A stretch of 21,070 bases of DNA from assembly GCA_036625675.1 (NCBI GenBank), contig JAZKTH010000021.1:1-21070 (forward strand), read 5' to 3'. This DNA comes from Halalkaliarchaeum sp036625675 (GTDB lineage: Archaea; Halobacteriota; Halobacteria; Halobacteriales; Haloferacaceae). How positions within the stretch are numbered: the first letter of the stretch is position 1; every line of letters begins with the position of its first letter. The position numbers were made by a program, and so were the translations under genes. The notes under the pieces were generated by a model that made no database searches, was not told where the DNA came from, and saw only the letters and a program-made list of their open reading frames with translations. Below, piece after piece: positions 6,895 to 14,332 of this stretch.

Positions 6895-8277
6895 ATGTTG
6901 ACCCGACAGTTCGTCCGGGAGAACCCGGACGCCGTCCGCGAGGCGCTCGAGGCCCGCGGCACCGACGACGTCGACCTCGGCCGGATCCTGGAGATCGACG
7001 AGGAGTGGCGCGAACTGAAAGCGAAGGGCGACGACCTTCGGCACCAGCGCAACGAGGTCTCCAGCCGGATCGGGGAGCTGAAGGCCGCCGGGAAGGAGGA
7101 GAAAGCCCAGGCGGCCATCGAGGAATCGAGCGAACTCAAGGCGGAGTTGTCCGAGATCGAAGACCGCGCGGACGAGCTGGAGTCGCAACTAACGCGACTC
7201 CTGCTCGAGCTCCCGCAGATCCCCCAGGAGTCGGTGCCCGTGGGCGAGGACGAGTCGGACAACGTCGAGCGCCGTCGGGTCGGGTTCGACGACCTCCGCG
7301 ACGTTCCGGCGGATCCGGAGCCGCACTACGACCTCGGCGAGCGGCTGGAGATACTTGACGAGGGGCGGGGCGCGAAGACCACCGGTGCAGGGTTTTACTT
7401 CCTGAAGGGCGACGGTGCGCGCCTGGAGCACGCGCTGATCCAGTTCATGATGGACGTCCACCGGGAGCAGGGGTACCACGATCTGTTCCCACCGATCCCG
7501 GTCAAGAGCTCCTCGATGCGGGGGACCGGACAGCTCCCGAAGTTCAACCACGACGCCTACCGGGTCGGCGGCGACGAGCACGCCGAGTACGACGACGACG
7601 ACCTCTGGCTGTGTCCGACCGCGGAGGTTCCGGTCACGAACATGCACCGCGAGGAGATCCTCCTCGACGAGGACCTGCCGCTGAAGTACCAGGCGTACAC
7701 GCCGAACTTCCGGCGGGAGGCGGGCGAACACGGGACCGAGACGCGCGGGATCGTCCGCGTCCACCAGTTCAACAAGGTCGAGCTGGTCAACTTCGTCCGG
7801 CCCGAGAACAGCGACGACCGGCTCGAGGCGCTGATCGAGGAGGCCACCGAGGTGCTCGACCGGCTGGAGCTCCCCTACCGGACGCTGGACCTTTGCACGG
7901 GTGACCTGACGTTCGCCTCCGCCAGGACAGTCGACGTCGAGGTGTGGGCGCCCGCCGACGACATGCCCGACGGGCCCGAGCGCGGCGGCCGGTGGCTCGA
8001 GGTGTCGAGCGCCTCCAACTTCGAAGCGTTCCAGGCGCGCCGGGCCGGCATCCGGTTCCGCCGGGAGCACCACGAGGCGGCCGAGCACCTCCACACGCTC
8101 AACGCCTCCGGCACCGCGATCGGCCGGGTGATGGTCGCCATCCTCGAGTACTACCAGAACGAGGACGGCACCGTCGAGGTCCCCGAGGCGCTCCGGCCGT
8201 ACATGGACGGGCAGGCGGTCATCGAGGGTCACGAGTCGGTCGGCGAATCGGCGCTGGGCCGCGGCGACGGGTCCTGA
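6895..8277 (+). CDS. serS: Seryl-tRNA synthetase
   Basis: Class II aminoacyl-tRNA synthetase that charges tRNA-Ser (and tRNA-Sec where present) with serine in the cytoplasm. The 460-residue length is normal for the bacterial/haloarchaeal type. It has an N-terminal long coiled-coil arm (about 30-105) that binds the tRNA variable arm. The catalytic core contains the CPTAEVPV serine-site segment (240-247), motif 2 NFRREAGEHGTETRGI...HQFNKVE (271-296) and motif 3 NASGTAIGRVMVAILEYY (403-420). The ATG at 6895 is chosen from conservation (MLTRQFVRENPDAVREAL) and the TATA-like box 30 nt upstream; the frame is open much further upstream but as non-coding shadow. The trm56 gene begins 2 nt after its stop, so both are likely on one transcript. 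Confidence 0.97.
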   Translation: MLTRQFVRENPDAVREALEARGTDDVDLGRILEIDEEWRELKAKGDDLRHQRNEVSSRIGELKAAGKEEKAQAAIEESSELKAELSEIEDRADELESQLTRLLLELPQIPQESVPVGEDESDNVERRRVGFDDLRDVPADPEPHYDLGERLEILDEGRGAKTTGAGFYFLKGDGARLEHALIQFMMDVHREQGYHDLFPPIPVKSSSMRGTGQLPKFNHDAYRVGGDEHAEYDDDDLWLCPTAEVPVTNMHREEILLDEDLPLKYQAYTPNFRREAGEHGTETRGIVRVHQFNKVELVNFVRPENSDDRLEALIEEATEVLDRLELPYRTLDLCTGDLTFASARTVDVEVWAPADDMPDGPERGGRWLEVSSASNFEAFQARRAGIRFRREHHEAAEHLHTLNASGTAIGRVMVAILEYYQNEDGTVEVPEALRPYMDGQAVIEGHESVGESALGRGDGS

Positions 8278-8279
8278 TC

Positions 8280-8987
8280 GTGCGGGACGAACCCGACGTC
8301 GTCGTGCTCCGGTACGGCCACCGACCGGGACGGGACGACCGCATGACCACCCACGTGGGGCTCACCGCCCGGGCGCTCGGCGCAGACGGGGTGCTCTTCC
8401 CGACGAACGCCGGCCAGTCGAAGGAGACCGTCGACGGAGTTACCGAGCGTTTCGGCGGTCCCTTCGTCGCCGAACTCCGCGGGGAGCAGCGCGCCGCCGT
8501 TCGGGACTGGCAGGGCATCGTCGTCCACCTCACGATGTACGGCGAGCCGGTGCAGGACGTCGAAGACGAGATACGGAGGCACCATCGGGGAGACGGCGAC
8601 GAGGGCGACGGTGGCGAAGGCGACGGCGTCGAGGGCGACGGTGGCGAAGGCGACGGCGTCGAGGGCGACGGTGGCGAAGGCGACGGCGTCGAGGGCGACG
8701 ACGCGACGGGGTCCGGGGAGCCGATTCTGGTCGTGGTGGGGGGCGAGAAGGTGCCGTTCGAACTGTACGAGCGCGCAGACTACAACGTCGCCGTGACCAA
8801 CCAGCCCCACTCGGAGGTCGCCGGGCTCGCGGTGTTCCTCGACCGCCTGTTCGAGGGGCGAGAGCTCGATCGGGAGTGGGAGGACGCGGACCGGCGGGTC
8901 CTGCCCCGGGAAACCGGAAAGGAGGTCGTCCCCGTCGAGGAGCTCCGGGGAGACGACGGGGGCTCGACGAGTCGATCGCAGCGATAG
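8280..8987 (+). CDS. trm56: tRNA (cytidine-56-2'-O)-methyltransferase with tandem-repeat insertion
   Basis: SPOUT-class methyltransferase that 2'-O-methylates C56 in the T-loop of archaeal tRNAs using S-adenosylmethionine. Family landmarks: VVVLRYGHRPGRDDR.TTHVGLTARALGA (7-35, in two pieces), HLTMYGEPVQDV (83-94), and the knotted SAM-site segment VVVGGEKVPFELYE followed by NVAVTNQPHSEVAGLAVFLD (151-187). Residues about 103-147, between EEIRR and EPILVVVGG-like family sequence, are an extra acidic Gly/Glu/Asp run built from perfect 30-bp repeats. The start is taken as GTG 8280, 2 nt after the serS stop; it places the first conserved strand a few residues in. The tail (about 215-235) is also non-conserved. 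Identity is strong; the exact start is less sure. Confidence 0.9.
   Translation: MRDEPDVVVLRYGHRPGRDDRMTTHVGLTARALGADGVLFPTNAGQSKETVDGVTERFGGPFVAELRGEQRAAVRDWQGIVVHLTMYGEPVQDVEDEIRRHHRGDGDEGDGGEGDGVEGDGGEGDGVEGDGGEGDGVEGDDATGSGEPILVVVGGEKVPFELYERADYNVAVTNQPHSEVAGLAVFLDRLFEGRELDREWEDADRRVLPRETGKEVVPVEELRGDDGGSTSRSQR
8602..8700 (+). repeat. Perfect 30-bp tandem repeat (3.3 copies) inside trm56
   Basis: The 30-bp unit at 8611-8640 recurs identically at 8641-8670 and 8671-8700, with a 9-nt partial copy at 8602-8610. Each unit is itself two related 15-bp halves (12 of 15 identical), encoding GGEGD and GVEGD. The repeat keeps the reading frame because the unit is a multiple of three. Identity without synonymous drift suggests recent expansion or ongoing homogenisation. 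Confidence 0.95.
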
Positions 8988-9108
8988 TCCGGACGCACTT
9001 TCGGGGGCCGGCGACCCCGGACATCTCCCGCGACCGTGGCGTCCGTTGGTAGCGACCCGCCCGCCGCCGGTCGAAACGGTCCTCAGTCGCGGGAGTTCCC
9101 TCCGACAC

Positions 9109-9116
9109 GTTTATTA
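9109..9116 (+). promoter_or_regulatory. TATA box for the Sm-like protein/L37e operon
   Basis: GTTTATTA lies about 28 nt before the ATG at 9140, the expected spacing for a leaderless transcript. It is the only AT-rich stretch in the 152-bp gap after trm56. Confidence 0.6.
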
Positions 9117-9139
9117 CCGACTCTCGTGGGGTTCCAACT

Positions 9140-9367
9140 ATGAGCGGGAGACCCCTCGACGTCCTCGAAGAGACGCTGGAGGCCACCGTCACGATCCATC
9201 TGAAGGACGGTGCCATCCACCACGGGGTGCTGGCGGGCTACGACCAGCACATGAACCTCGTCCTGGAGCCGGTCGAAGACCGGGAGTCGTTCGCCGACGA
9301 GCCCGGCGAGGCGGTCCAAGACACAACCATTATACGCGGCGACAACGTCGTGACGATAAGCACATGA
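9140..9367 (+). CDS. Sm-like (LSm) archaeal protein
   Basis: Small RNA-binding protein (75 residues) of the Sm/Lsm family. Archaeal members form heptameric rings that bind U-rich RNA and tRNA-derived RNAs. Sm1 motif: TVTIHLKDGAIHHGVLAGYDQHMNLVLEP in two pieces (about 16-44), with the characteristic D-x-H-M-N-L (35-40). Sm2 motif: IIRGDNVVTI (64-73). Between the motifs is an acidic linker (EDRESFADEPGEAVQ) common in haloarchaeal Lsm proteins. The stop overlaps the start of the L37e gene (ATGA, 9364-9367), a conserved archaeal arrangement that supports coupled translation. Confidence 0.95.
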   Translation: MSGRPLDVLEETLEATVTIHLKDGAIHHGVLAGYDQHMNLVLEPVEDRESFADEPGEAVQDTTIIRGDNVVTIST

Positions 9368-9537
9368 CCGGCGCAGGCACCCCCAGCCAGGGAAAGAAGA
9401 ACAAGACGACACACGTCAAGTGCCGACGCTGTGGCGAGAAATCCTACCACGTACGAAAGAAGGTCTGCAGCTCCTGCGGCTTCGGCAAGTCAGCCAAGCG
9501 GCGCGACTACGAGTGGCAGTCGAAGGCCGGCGAGTGA
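9364..9537 (+). CDS. rpl37e: 50S ribosomal protein L37e
   Basis: Zinc-ribbon protein of the large ribosomal subunit, 57 residues. It has the family N-terminus TGAGTPSQGKKNKTTHVKCRR split around Cys20, the zinc ligands Cys20, Cys23, Cys35 and Cys38 (CRRC...CSSC) and the basic segment GKSAKRRDYEWQSK. Length and motif order are normal. It starts with ATG 9364, overlapping the Sm-like gene stop by 4 nt. Downstream, before the convergent membrane-protein gene, there is a short T-tract (9555-9558). Confidence 0.96.
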   Translation: MTGAGTPSQGKKNKTTHVKCRRCGEKSYHVRKKVCSSCGFGKSAKRRDYEWQSKAGE

Positions 9538-9552
9538 TCGCCGGACTGCGGT

Positions 9553-9560
9553 TCCTTTTC
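9553..9560 (+). terminator. Possible T-tract terminator after the L37e gene
   Basis: CCTTTTCC lies 16-23 nt after the L37e stop, between convergent genes. Archaeal termination often uses short T-runs; there is no hairpin. Confidence 0.25.
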
Positions 9561-9567
9561 CGGTTCG

Positions 9568-10560
9568 CTAGAGTCTCTCGTACTCGTCTCGGAACGTGAC
9601 GAGCGTCGCCGCAAAGACCGCGATCACGATCGGCCCGACGAAAAGCCCCGCGAACCCGAGCGTGTAGACGCCCCCGAACACGCCCACCAGGATCACCGCG
9701 GGATTCAGTCGGGCCTGCTGGTCGATCAGGATCGGCCGGCCGTACTCGTCGATCGCGCTGACCACGAACACGCCGTATAGCGCCAGTATCAGGCCCGCGG
9801 TCGGCTGGCCGATCAACGCCAGATACGCTGACGCGGAGCCCCACACCAGGAACGCCCCGATCAGCGGGAGCAACGCCAGGACGATCATCACGGCGGTCCA
9901 GAACACGGGCCGCGGGAGCCCCGCGAGGTACAGTCCGATCCCGGCGACGACTCCCTGGAGGACGGCGGCGAAGATGTGCCCGATGACGACGCCCCAGGTC
10001 GTCCGGTGGACGCGCTCGAACAGGCTTCGGGTCATCGGCGGCGACAGCGGTATGACCGTGTGCAGCCACGCGACGAACTCCTCGCCGTCCCGGAGCACGT
10101 AGTAGACGACGAAAAGCACCAGCGCGATCCCGAGCGTGGCGTGGAGGCCGACGGCGAAAAGCTCCGACACGCTCCCGAACAGCGCGTTCAGTATGTTCTG
10201 CCCGCCCTCGATCGCGACCTCCCGGAGGTCGATCCCGACGCCGAAAGTCCCCTCTATCGTGGACTCGATCTCCTCGAGCTGCAGCCCGGTCTCCCCGCGG
10301 GCGAACGCTTGGAGGTCGCGGACGAAGACCAGGAAGATGTACAGGAGGGGGATCGCGCCCGTCACGACCGTCCCCGCGATGAGCAGGATCGGCGCGGCAC
10401 GCTCGCCGACGCGGGGCGCGAGCCGTCGCTGGAGGGGGTACAGCACGTACCCGAGGATGATCCCCGCGAGGACGTACTCGAGGAACGGAAACACCAGGAG
10501 GACGGTCGCGAGACCCGAAATTCCGATGAGGAGGAGCAGAAACGCCCGTTGGGTGTTCAT
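9568..10560 (-). CDS. AI-2E family membrane transporter
   Basis: Multi-pass membrane protein of the AI-2E/PerM-like family, 330 residues, a usual length. Members export or exchange varied small solutes or Na+/H+, and the family name does not prove autoinducer transport. It has hydrophobic segments near 7-40 (LLLLIGISGLATVLLVF, then LAGIILGYVLYPLQRRL), about 57-80, a longer soluble-like stretch (about 81-140), then about 145-163, and a cluster from about 205 to 325. Family-like parts include VVYYVLRDGEEFVAWL and the C-terminal NPAVILVGVFGGVYTLGFAGLFVGP. The start ATG 10560 precedes the first membrane helix; a longer in-frame extension from 10662 has no membrane or family character. It is convergent with the L37e gene. 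Confidence 0.9.
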   Translation of the reverse strand: MNTQRAFLLLLIGISGLATVLLVFPFLEYVLAGIILGYVLYPLQRRLAPRVGERAAPILLIAGTVVTGAIPLLYIFLVFVRDLQAFARGETGLQLEEIESTIEGTFGVGIDLREVAIEGGQNILNALFGSVSELFAVGLHATLGIALVLFVVYYVLRDGEEFVAWLHTVIPLSPPMTRSLFERVHRTTWGVVIGHIFAAVLQGVVAGIGLYLAGLPRPVFWTAVMIVLALLPLIGAFLVWGSASAYLALIGQPTAGLILALYGVFVVSAIDEYGRPILIDQQARLNPAVILVGVFGGVYTLGFAGLFVGPIVIAVFAATLVTFRDEYERL

Positions 10561-10680
10561 ACGCCGTGTCCGTCCATCGGACAGGTGAAATCGGTTTCGG
10601 CGGGTGACGATGGCTGCTCCCGTACCGGTAGCCGACGGTCCGACGACGCCGAACGGCGCCACGACGCCGTCGGTCGAGGG

Positions 10681-11628
10681 CTACACGACCTGGTTGCGGA
10701 GGTCCTCGTAGCCCGTCTCCCTGATCCGGTCGACGTTTTCCGCGAGGATGTCGGCGACGCGGGCGAAGTACTCCGGCGTGTGGCCGGCGTTGTGGGGGGT
10801 TATGTGCACGTTGTCGAACCCCCAAAGCGGGTGATCCCCCGGCAGTGGCTCCGGGTCGGTGACGTCGAGGGCGGCTCCTCGAAGCGCGTTCACGCGCAGC
10901 CGCCGCACGAGCGCCTCCGTGTCGACGACGCCGCCCCGGGCGATGTTGATCAGCACCGCGTCCGGCGGCATCGTCCGCAGCGCCTCCATGTCGACGAGCT
11001 TCTCCGTCTCCTCCGTGAGCGGGCACGCCAGGACGACGTAGTCGGACCGCGAGAGGGGCTCGTAGAGCTCGTCGAACCCGTACACCTCCTCCGTGGGCCC
11101 GCCCTTCCCGGGGCTGTACCGGACGCCGAGGAGTTCGGCCCCGAACGGCTCCAGCCGTTCGACCACTGCCTGGCCGATCGCCCCCAGTCCGACGACCGTC
11201 ACGGTCGACCCCTTGATCTCGGTCGAGGGGAAGCTCCGCCACTCCCGGCGGTCCTGTTGTCGCCACGCGCGCTTGAAGTCCCGCGCGAACACCACCATCG
11301 AGCCGATCACGTACTCGGCGATGTTGGGCCCGTGCACCCCCGAGCCGTTCGTGACCGCGATCCCGCGCTCGCGGAACGCCTCCACGTCGAGGTGGCCGGT
11401 CCCGGCGTACACGCACGCGAAAAGCTCCAGGTTCGGCGCCGCGTCCAGCTGTTCCGGGGTGAGTTTCAGTCCGGTCGCGACCTCGGCAGTCTCCAGAAGC
11501 TCCCGCTCCTCGCCGGGCGTCCGTGCGAGGCGAACGTCGGCCTCGGGGAGGCGCTCGCGGAGTTCCTCGGCGTAGGTTTCGCCCGATAGCCCGTGGATGT
11601 GCTGTCGCAACACCGCAATCTCGGTCAT
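10681..11628 (-). CDS. D-2-hydroxyacid dehydrogenase
   Basis: NAD(P)-dependent oxidoreductase of the D-isomer-specific 2-hydroxyacid dehydrogenase family, 315 residues. It interconverts 2-oxoacids and D-2-hydroxyacids in the cytoplasm. The substrate-binding half is split around the Rossmann domain with VVGLGAIGQAV (145-155). The catalytic triad is visible: Arg231 (INIARGGVVD), Glu260 (DVTDPEPLP) and His279 (ITPHNAGHTP). The residue after the nucleotide-binding strand is in GVRYSPG, where the basic Arg170 may favour NADP(H), as seen in haloarchaeal relatives. The ATG 11628 start fits MTEIAVLRQH; the in-frame extension upstream overlaps the TetR operator and is rejected. It is divergent from the tetR-like gene with a 161-bp spacer. 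Confidence 0.92.
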   Translation of the reverse strand: MTEIAVLRQHIHGLSGETYAEELRERLPEADVRLARTPGEERELLETAEVATGLKLTPEQLDAAPNLELFACVYAGTGHLDVEAFRERGIAVTNGSGVHGPNIAEYVIGSMVVFARDFKRAWRQQDRREWRSFPSTEIKGSTVTVVGLGAIGQAVVERLEPFGAELLGVRYSPGKGGPTEEVYGFDELYEPLSRSDYVVLACPLTEETEKLVDMEALRTMPPDAVLINIARGGVVDTEALVRRLRVNALRGAALDVTDPEPLPGDHPLWGFDNVHITPHNAGHTPEYFARVADILAENVDRIRETGYEDLRNQVV

Positions 11629-11771
11629 GTCCCGGCGTTCGACGAGGAACCTCAAGAGTTTGTGTGCACCGGCAGTTCGTTCGACGGCCCCGTCCCCTCC
11701 CCCGGACCCCGAACGACCGATCGCCGCTTCCCCTCGCCGGTGTTTCGAAACGAAACTCCTTTGAGCGTTCC

Positions 11772-11789
11772 TGACTGACCAGTCAGTCA
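11772..11789. promoter_or_regulatory. Probable TetR operator abutting the regulator start codon
   Basis: TGACTGACCAGTCAGTCA is a perfect 8-bp inverted repeat with a 2-bp centre. It ends at the base before the ATG at 11790. In a leaderless gene this spans the transcription start, so bound repressor would block initiation. Its symmetry fits a dimeric TetR protein, most simply the one encoded next to it. Confidence 0.8.
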
Positions 11790-12494
11790 ATGAGCGAGAA
11801 CGCGACCGACGCCACCGACGGGACCGCGTCGGGGAGTCCGGTCGACACGACCGAACAGATCATGGAGGGCACCTACCGGGCGCTTTGTGCGCACGGATAC
11901 GCCTCCCTCACCATGCAGGACATCGCGGACGAGTGCGGCAAGAGCACGTCGCTGCTACACTATCACTTCGACACGAAAGAAGAGCTGCTGGTTTCGTTCA
12001 TCGAGTACATCCTCGACGACTTCGAGGAGACGGTAGTCGCCTCCGACGCCGACGATCCAGCACGACGGCTCGTAGAGCTGGTGGCCTGGTTCGTGTTGAT
12101 CCCCGAGGACCAGGACCGTCAGTCGTTCCACAGCGCGCTGCTGGAGCTGCGATCGCAGGCGCCCTTCGACGAGCGGTATCGCGAGCAGTTGATCAAAAGC
12201 GACGACCTGCTCCGGGAGACGTTCGCGGACGTCCTGGCCGACGGGGTCGAGATGGACGTCTTCGAGCCGGTCGACGTCGACCGGACGGCGGCTCTGCTCG
12301 TGGCGACCCTCGACGGCGCGCGCACGCGACAACTCACGCTCGGGGACCCGGAGTACACGCGCGCCGTCGCCGAGGCGACGCTCCGGCGGATCGTCGATCC
12401 GATCCTCGCACCCGGCGAGAGCCTTCCTCCGCTTGCGTCGGCCCTCGACGCGGGGGCCGACCGCACCCGTTCGGACGGTGATTCCATCGAATGA
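11790..12494 (+). CDS. TetR/AcrR family transcriptional regulator
   Basis: Helix-turn-helix repressor of 234 residues. A disordered acidic N-terminus (1-20) is followed by the TetR DNA-binding domain (about 21-67). The core is YASLTMQDIADECGKSTSLL (37-56), then HYHFDTKEELL, the classic TetR helix-3/4 signature (Y/H-x-H-F-x-x-K-E-x-L). The C-terminal ligand-binding domain is alpha-helical and variable, ending in a charged tail. It starts directly after an 18-bp palindrome, and its stop overlaps the MATE exporter start (ATGA, 12491-12494). By analogy with TetR-efflux pairs it probably represses both genes and is released by an exported compound; the ligand is unknown. Confidence 0.93.
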   Translation: MSENATDATDGTASGSPVDTTEQIMEGTYRALCAHGYASLTMQDIADECGKSTSLLHYHFDTKEELLVSFIEYILDDFEETVVASDADDPARRLVELVAWFVLIPEDQDRQSFHSALLELRSQAPFDERYREQLIKSDDLLRETFADVLADGVEMDVFEPVDVDRTAALLVATLDGARTRQLTLGDPEYTRAVAEATLRRIVDPILAPGESLPPLASALDAGADRTRSDGDSIE

Positions 12495-13990
12495 CGGACG
12501 CCGATCGCTCGGGCTCTCCCCGGGATCGCGCGGTAAACGTCACTGACGGCGATCTCTTTCGGCCCCTGCTGCTGCTCTCGCTACCGATCGTGGCGTCGCA
12601 GGTGCTCCAGGTGGCGTACAACGTCGCCGACACCTACTGGGTGGGTCGCCTCGGTTCCGACGCCGTGGCTGCGCTGTCCTACTCGTGGGCAGTCGTCTTC
12701 CTCATGGTCAGCATCGGCGGCGGACTCACGGTCGCCGGCACGGTGCTGATCGCCCAGCACAAGGGCGCGAAGGACTTCGACCGATCCCACCACGTCGCCG
12801 GCCAGACGCTGTCGTTCGTCACCCTGGTGGCACTGGCGTTCGGCGCGCTGGGGTGGTGGTTCACCCCCGACATGATGCGGCTCATCGGCGCCGTCCCCGG
12901 CGGCGACGCGTACGTCTTCGCCGTCGAGTACACCCGGATAATCTTCGCAGGCGTCGTGTTCATGTTCTGGTTTTTTATCTACGACGCGCTCTCGCGGGGA
13001 TGGGGCGACACCCGAACCCCGCTGTACCTCATGGCGATTTCCGTCACGCTCAACGTCGTGCTCGACCCGTTTCTCATCCTCGGATTCCAGGGGAACCCGG
13101 TCCTCTCGTGGATGGGGCTCGAGGCCGTCGGCGAGACGCTTTTCGCGCAGACCGGCTTCTCCGGCTTCGGCGTCGTCGGGGCCGCCTACGCGACCGTCTT
13201 CTCACGGGGGTTCGCGGCGTTCATCGGCCTGTTCCTTCTGTTCAGCGGCCGCGTCGGGCTCCAGCCGGCGCTCTCCGATCTCCTGCTGGACGCCGAGACC
13301 GTCCGGCGGATCCTCGACATCGGCGGGCCGACGGCCATCGAGCAGGGCGTGCGGGCGTTCGGCATCACCGTCCTCACCGCCGTGGTGGCGCTGGCGGGAA
13401 CGGACGCCGTCGCGGCGTACGGAATCGCCACCCGGCTCTCCTCGATCCTGTTCCTGCCGGCGCTGGGGCTCGCCCGCGGCACCGAAACCGTCGTCGGCCA
13501 GAACCTCGGCGCGTCACAGGTAGCCCGGTCCAGGCGGGCGGTCGGGTTGAGCGTCGGAATGATCGTCGCCGTGTTCGTGGCCGTCGTCGCGGTCGCGTAT
13601 CCGTTCGCGGAGTCCATCGCGGGATTTTTCATCGACGAAACGACCCCGAACGCCGGCGAAGTGATCGCGATGAGCGCGGCGTTCGTCACGATCGCCGGCC
13701 CGTCCTACGTGTTCCTGGGGGCGTTTCAGGTCCTGCTGGGTGGATTCCGGGGGGCCGGTTCCACCCGCGCGGCGATGGTGCTGTCGATTCAGGAGCTGTG
13801 GGTGTTCCGGATACCGGTCGCGTACGTTCTGCTGTCGGCCTTCGACATGGGCATCACCGGGGTCTGGTACGCGTTCGTCGTCTCGTACTTCTTCTCGCTG
13901 GTGACGACGGTCGTGTGGTTCTCCCGGGGCACCTGGACGTCGAGCGTGGTGGAGGAACCGGGGTCGGCCCGACCCACGCCCAACGACTGA
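12491..13990 (+). CDS. MATE family efflux transporter
   Basis: Multidrug and toxin extrusion exporter of 499 residues, expected 12 transmembrane helices, probably driven by a Na+ or H+ gradient. N-terminal MATE half: LFRPLLLLSLPIVASQVLQV then YNVADTYWVGRLGSDAVAALS (about 22-63), a strong family signature. The internal repeat has IGGPTAIEQGVRAFGITVL then DAVAAYGIATRLSSILFLPALGLARGTETVVGQNLGA in pieces (about 277-340), typical of the second MATE half. The extra length over a typical 450 comes from a short charged N-terminus, a loop near 195-235 and the C-terminal tail. It is coupled by a 4-nt overlap to the TetR gene. The TGA stop is the first part of repeat copy B. Substrate is unknown. Confidence 0.94.
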   Translation: MTDADRSGSPRDRAVNVTDGDLFRPLLLLSLPIVASQVLQVAYNVADTYWVGRLGSDAVAALSYSWAVVFLMVSIGGGLTVAGTVLIAQHKGAKDFDRSHHVAGQTLSFVTLVALAFGALGWWFTPDMMRLIGAVPGGDAYVFAVEYTRIIFAGVVFMFWFFIYDALSRGWGDTRTPLYLMAISVTLNVVLDPFLILGFQGNPVLSWMGLEAVGETLFAQTGFSGFGVVGAAYATVFSRGFAAFIGLFLLFSGRVGLQPALSDLLLDAETVRRILDIGGPTAIEQGVRAFGITVLTAVVALAGTDAVAAYGIATRLSSILFLPALGLARGTETVVGQNLGASQVARSRRAVGLSVGMIVAVFVAVVAVAYPFAESIAGFFIDETTPNAGEVIAMSAAFVTIAGPSYVFLGAFQVLLGGFRGAGSTRAAMVLSIQELWVFRIPVAYVLLSAFDMGITGVWYAFVVSYFFSLVTTVVWFSRGTWTSSVVEEPGSARPTPND

Positions 13991-14029
13991 TACTGTTTGT
14001 TGTCGGAAGGTACCGTGTCGACCTGTCGA
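13990..14029 (+). repeat. Palindromic repeat element, partial copy B
   Basis: 34 bp (13990-14023) match the left arm of the element at 5929 with two mismatches (C for A at 14004 and G for T at 14010), reading ATACTGTTTGTTGT, C, GGAAG, G, TACCGTGTCGACC. The large hairpin of copy A is missing; only a short GTCGAC-CT-GTCGAC inner dyad (14016-14029) remains. It begins at the last base of the MATE stop codon and fills most of the 57-bp gap between two convergent genes, so it may serve as their 3'-end signal. Confidence 0.8.
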
Positions 14030-14047
14030 CGAAGGAGGGGCGGACGA

Positions 14048-14332
14048 CTACTCGACGTAAAGCGAGTAGGTGACTACGGCGAATCCGACCGCGGTCAGGA
14101 CGCTGTTTATCGCGATTCCCGCCTGGAGCCCCACGTTCAGCCCGTGGTGCAAGACACCGGCGGAGACGGCGCCCACAGTCACGATCCCGAAGCCGATCGA
14201 GAGCGCCCGCAGCGCCGGGTTGGCCGTCCGGTTGTACGCCTTGAACGCGAAGTAGCTGATGCTGCCGCCGAGAACGACGATGGCAGTTTGCGACACCACG
14301 AGCACAACGTTCCACAGCATTGTTCCGATCAT
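14048..14332 (-). CDS. Small haloarchaeal membrane protein (DUF7521-like)
   Basis: 94-residue hydrophobic protein with three predicted membrane helices at about 6-30, 42-62 and 68-90. It contains the segment SYFAFKAYNRTANPALRALS (25-44), which I associate with a haloarchaeal family often placed beside a small winged-helix regulator. Function is unknown. The ATG at 14332 overlaps the stop of the regulator gene (14329-14331) as ATGA, so the two form a coupled operon; an upstream in-frame ATG at 14356 would lie inside the regulator gene and is less likely. It is convergent with the MATE gene, separated by repeat copy B. The family name is from memory and unverified. Confidence 0.75.
   Translation of the reverse strand: MIGTMLWNVVLVVSQTAIVVLGGSISYFAFKAYNRTANPALRALSIGFGIVTVGAVSAGVLHHGLNVGLQAGIAINSVLTAVGFAVVTYSLYVE

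Noticed and set aside
8602..8700. Regular 30-bp repeats as a possible CRISPR array
   Set aside because: The units are directly tandem with no spacers, and they are in frame within a methyltransferase gene.
9238..11416. Long minus and plus frames around the AI-2E and dehydrogenase genes
   Set aside because: They are low-complexity Arg/Pro/Gly-rich translations with no domain, and the real frames show membrane helices and dehydrogenase motifs.
11629..11790. N-terminal extension of the D-2-hydroxyacid dehydrogenase
   Set aside because: It would overlap the TetR operator and start codon; the 54 added residues are Ser/Gly/Arg-rich without family similarity, and the conserved protein starts at 11628.
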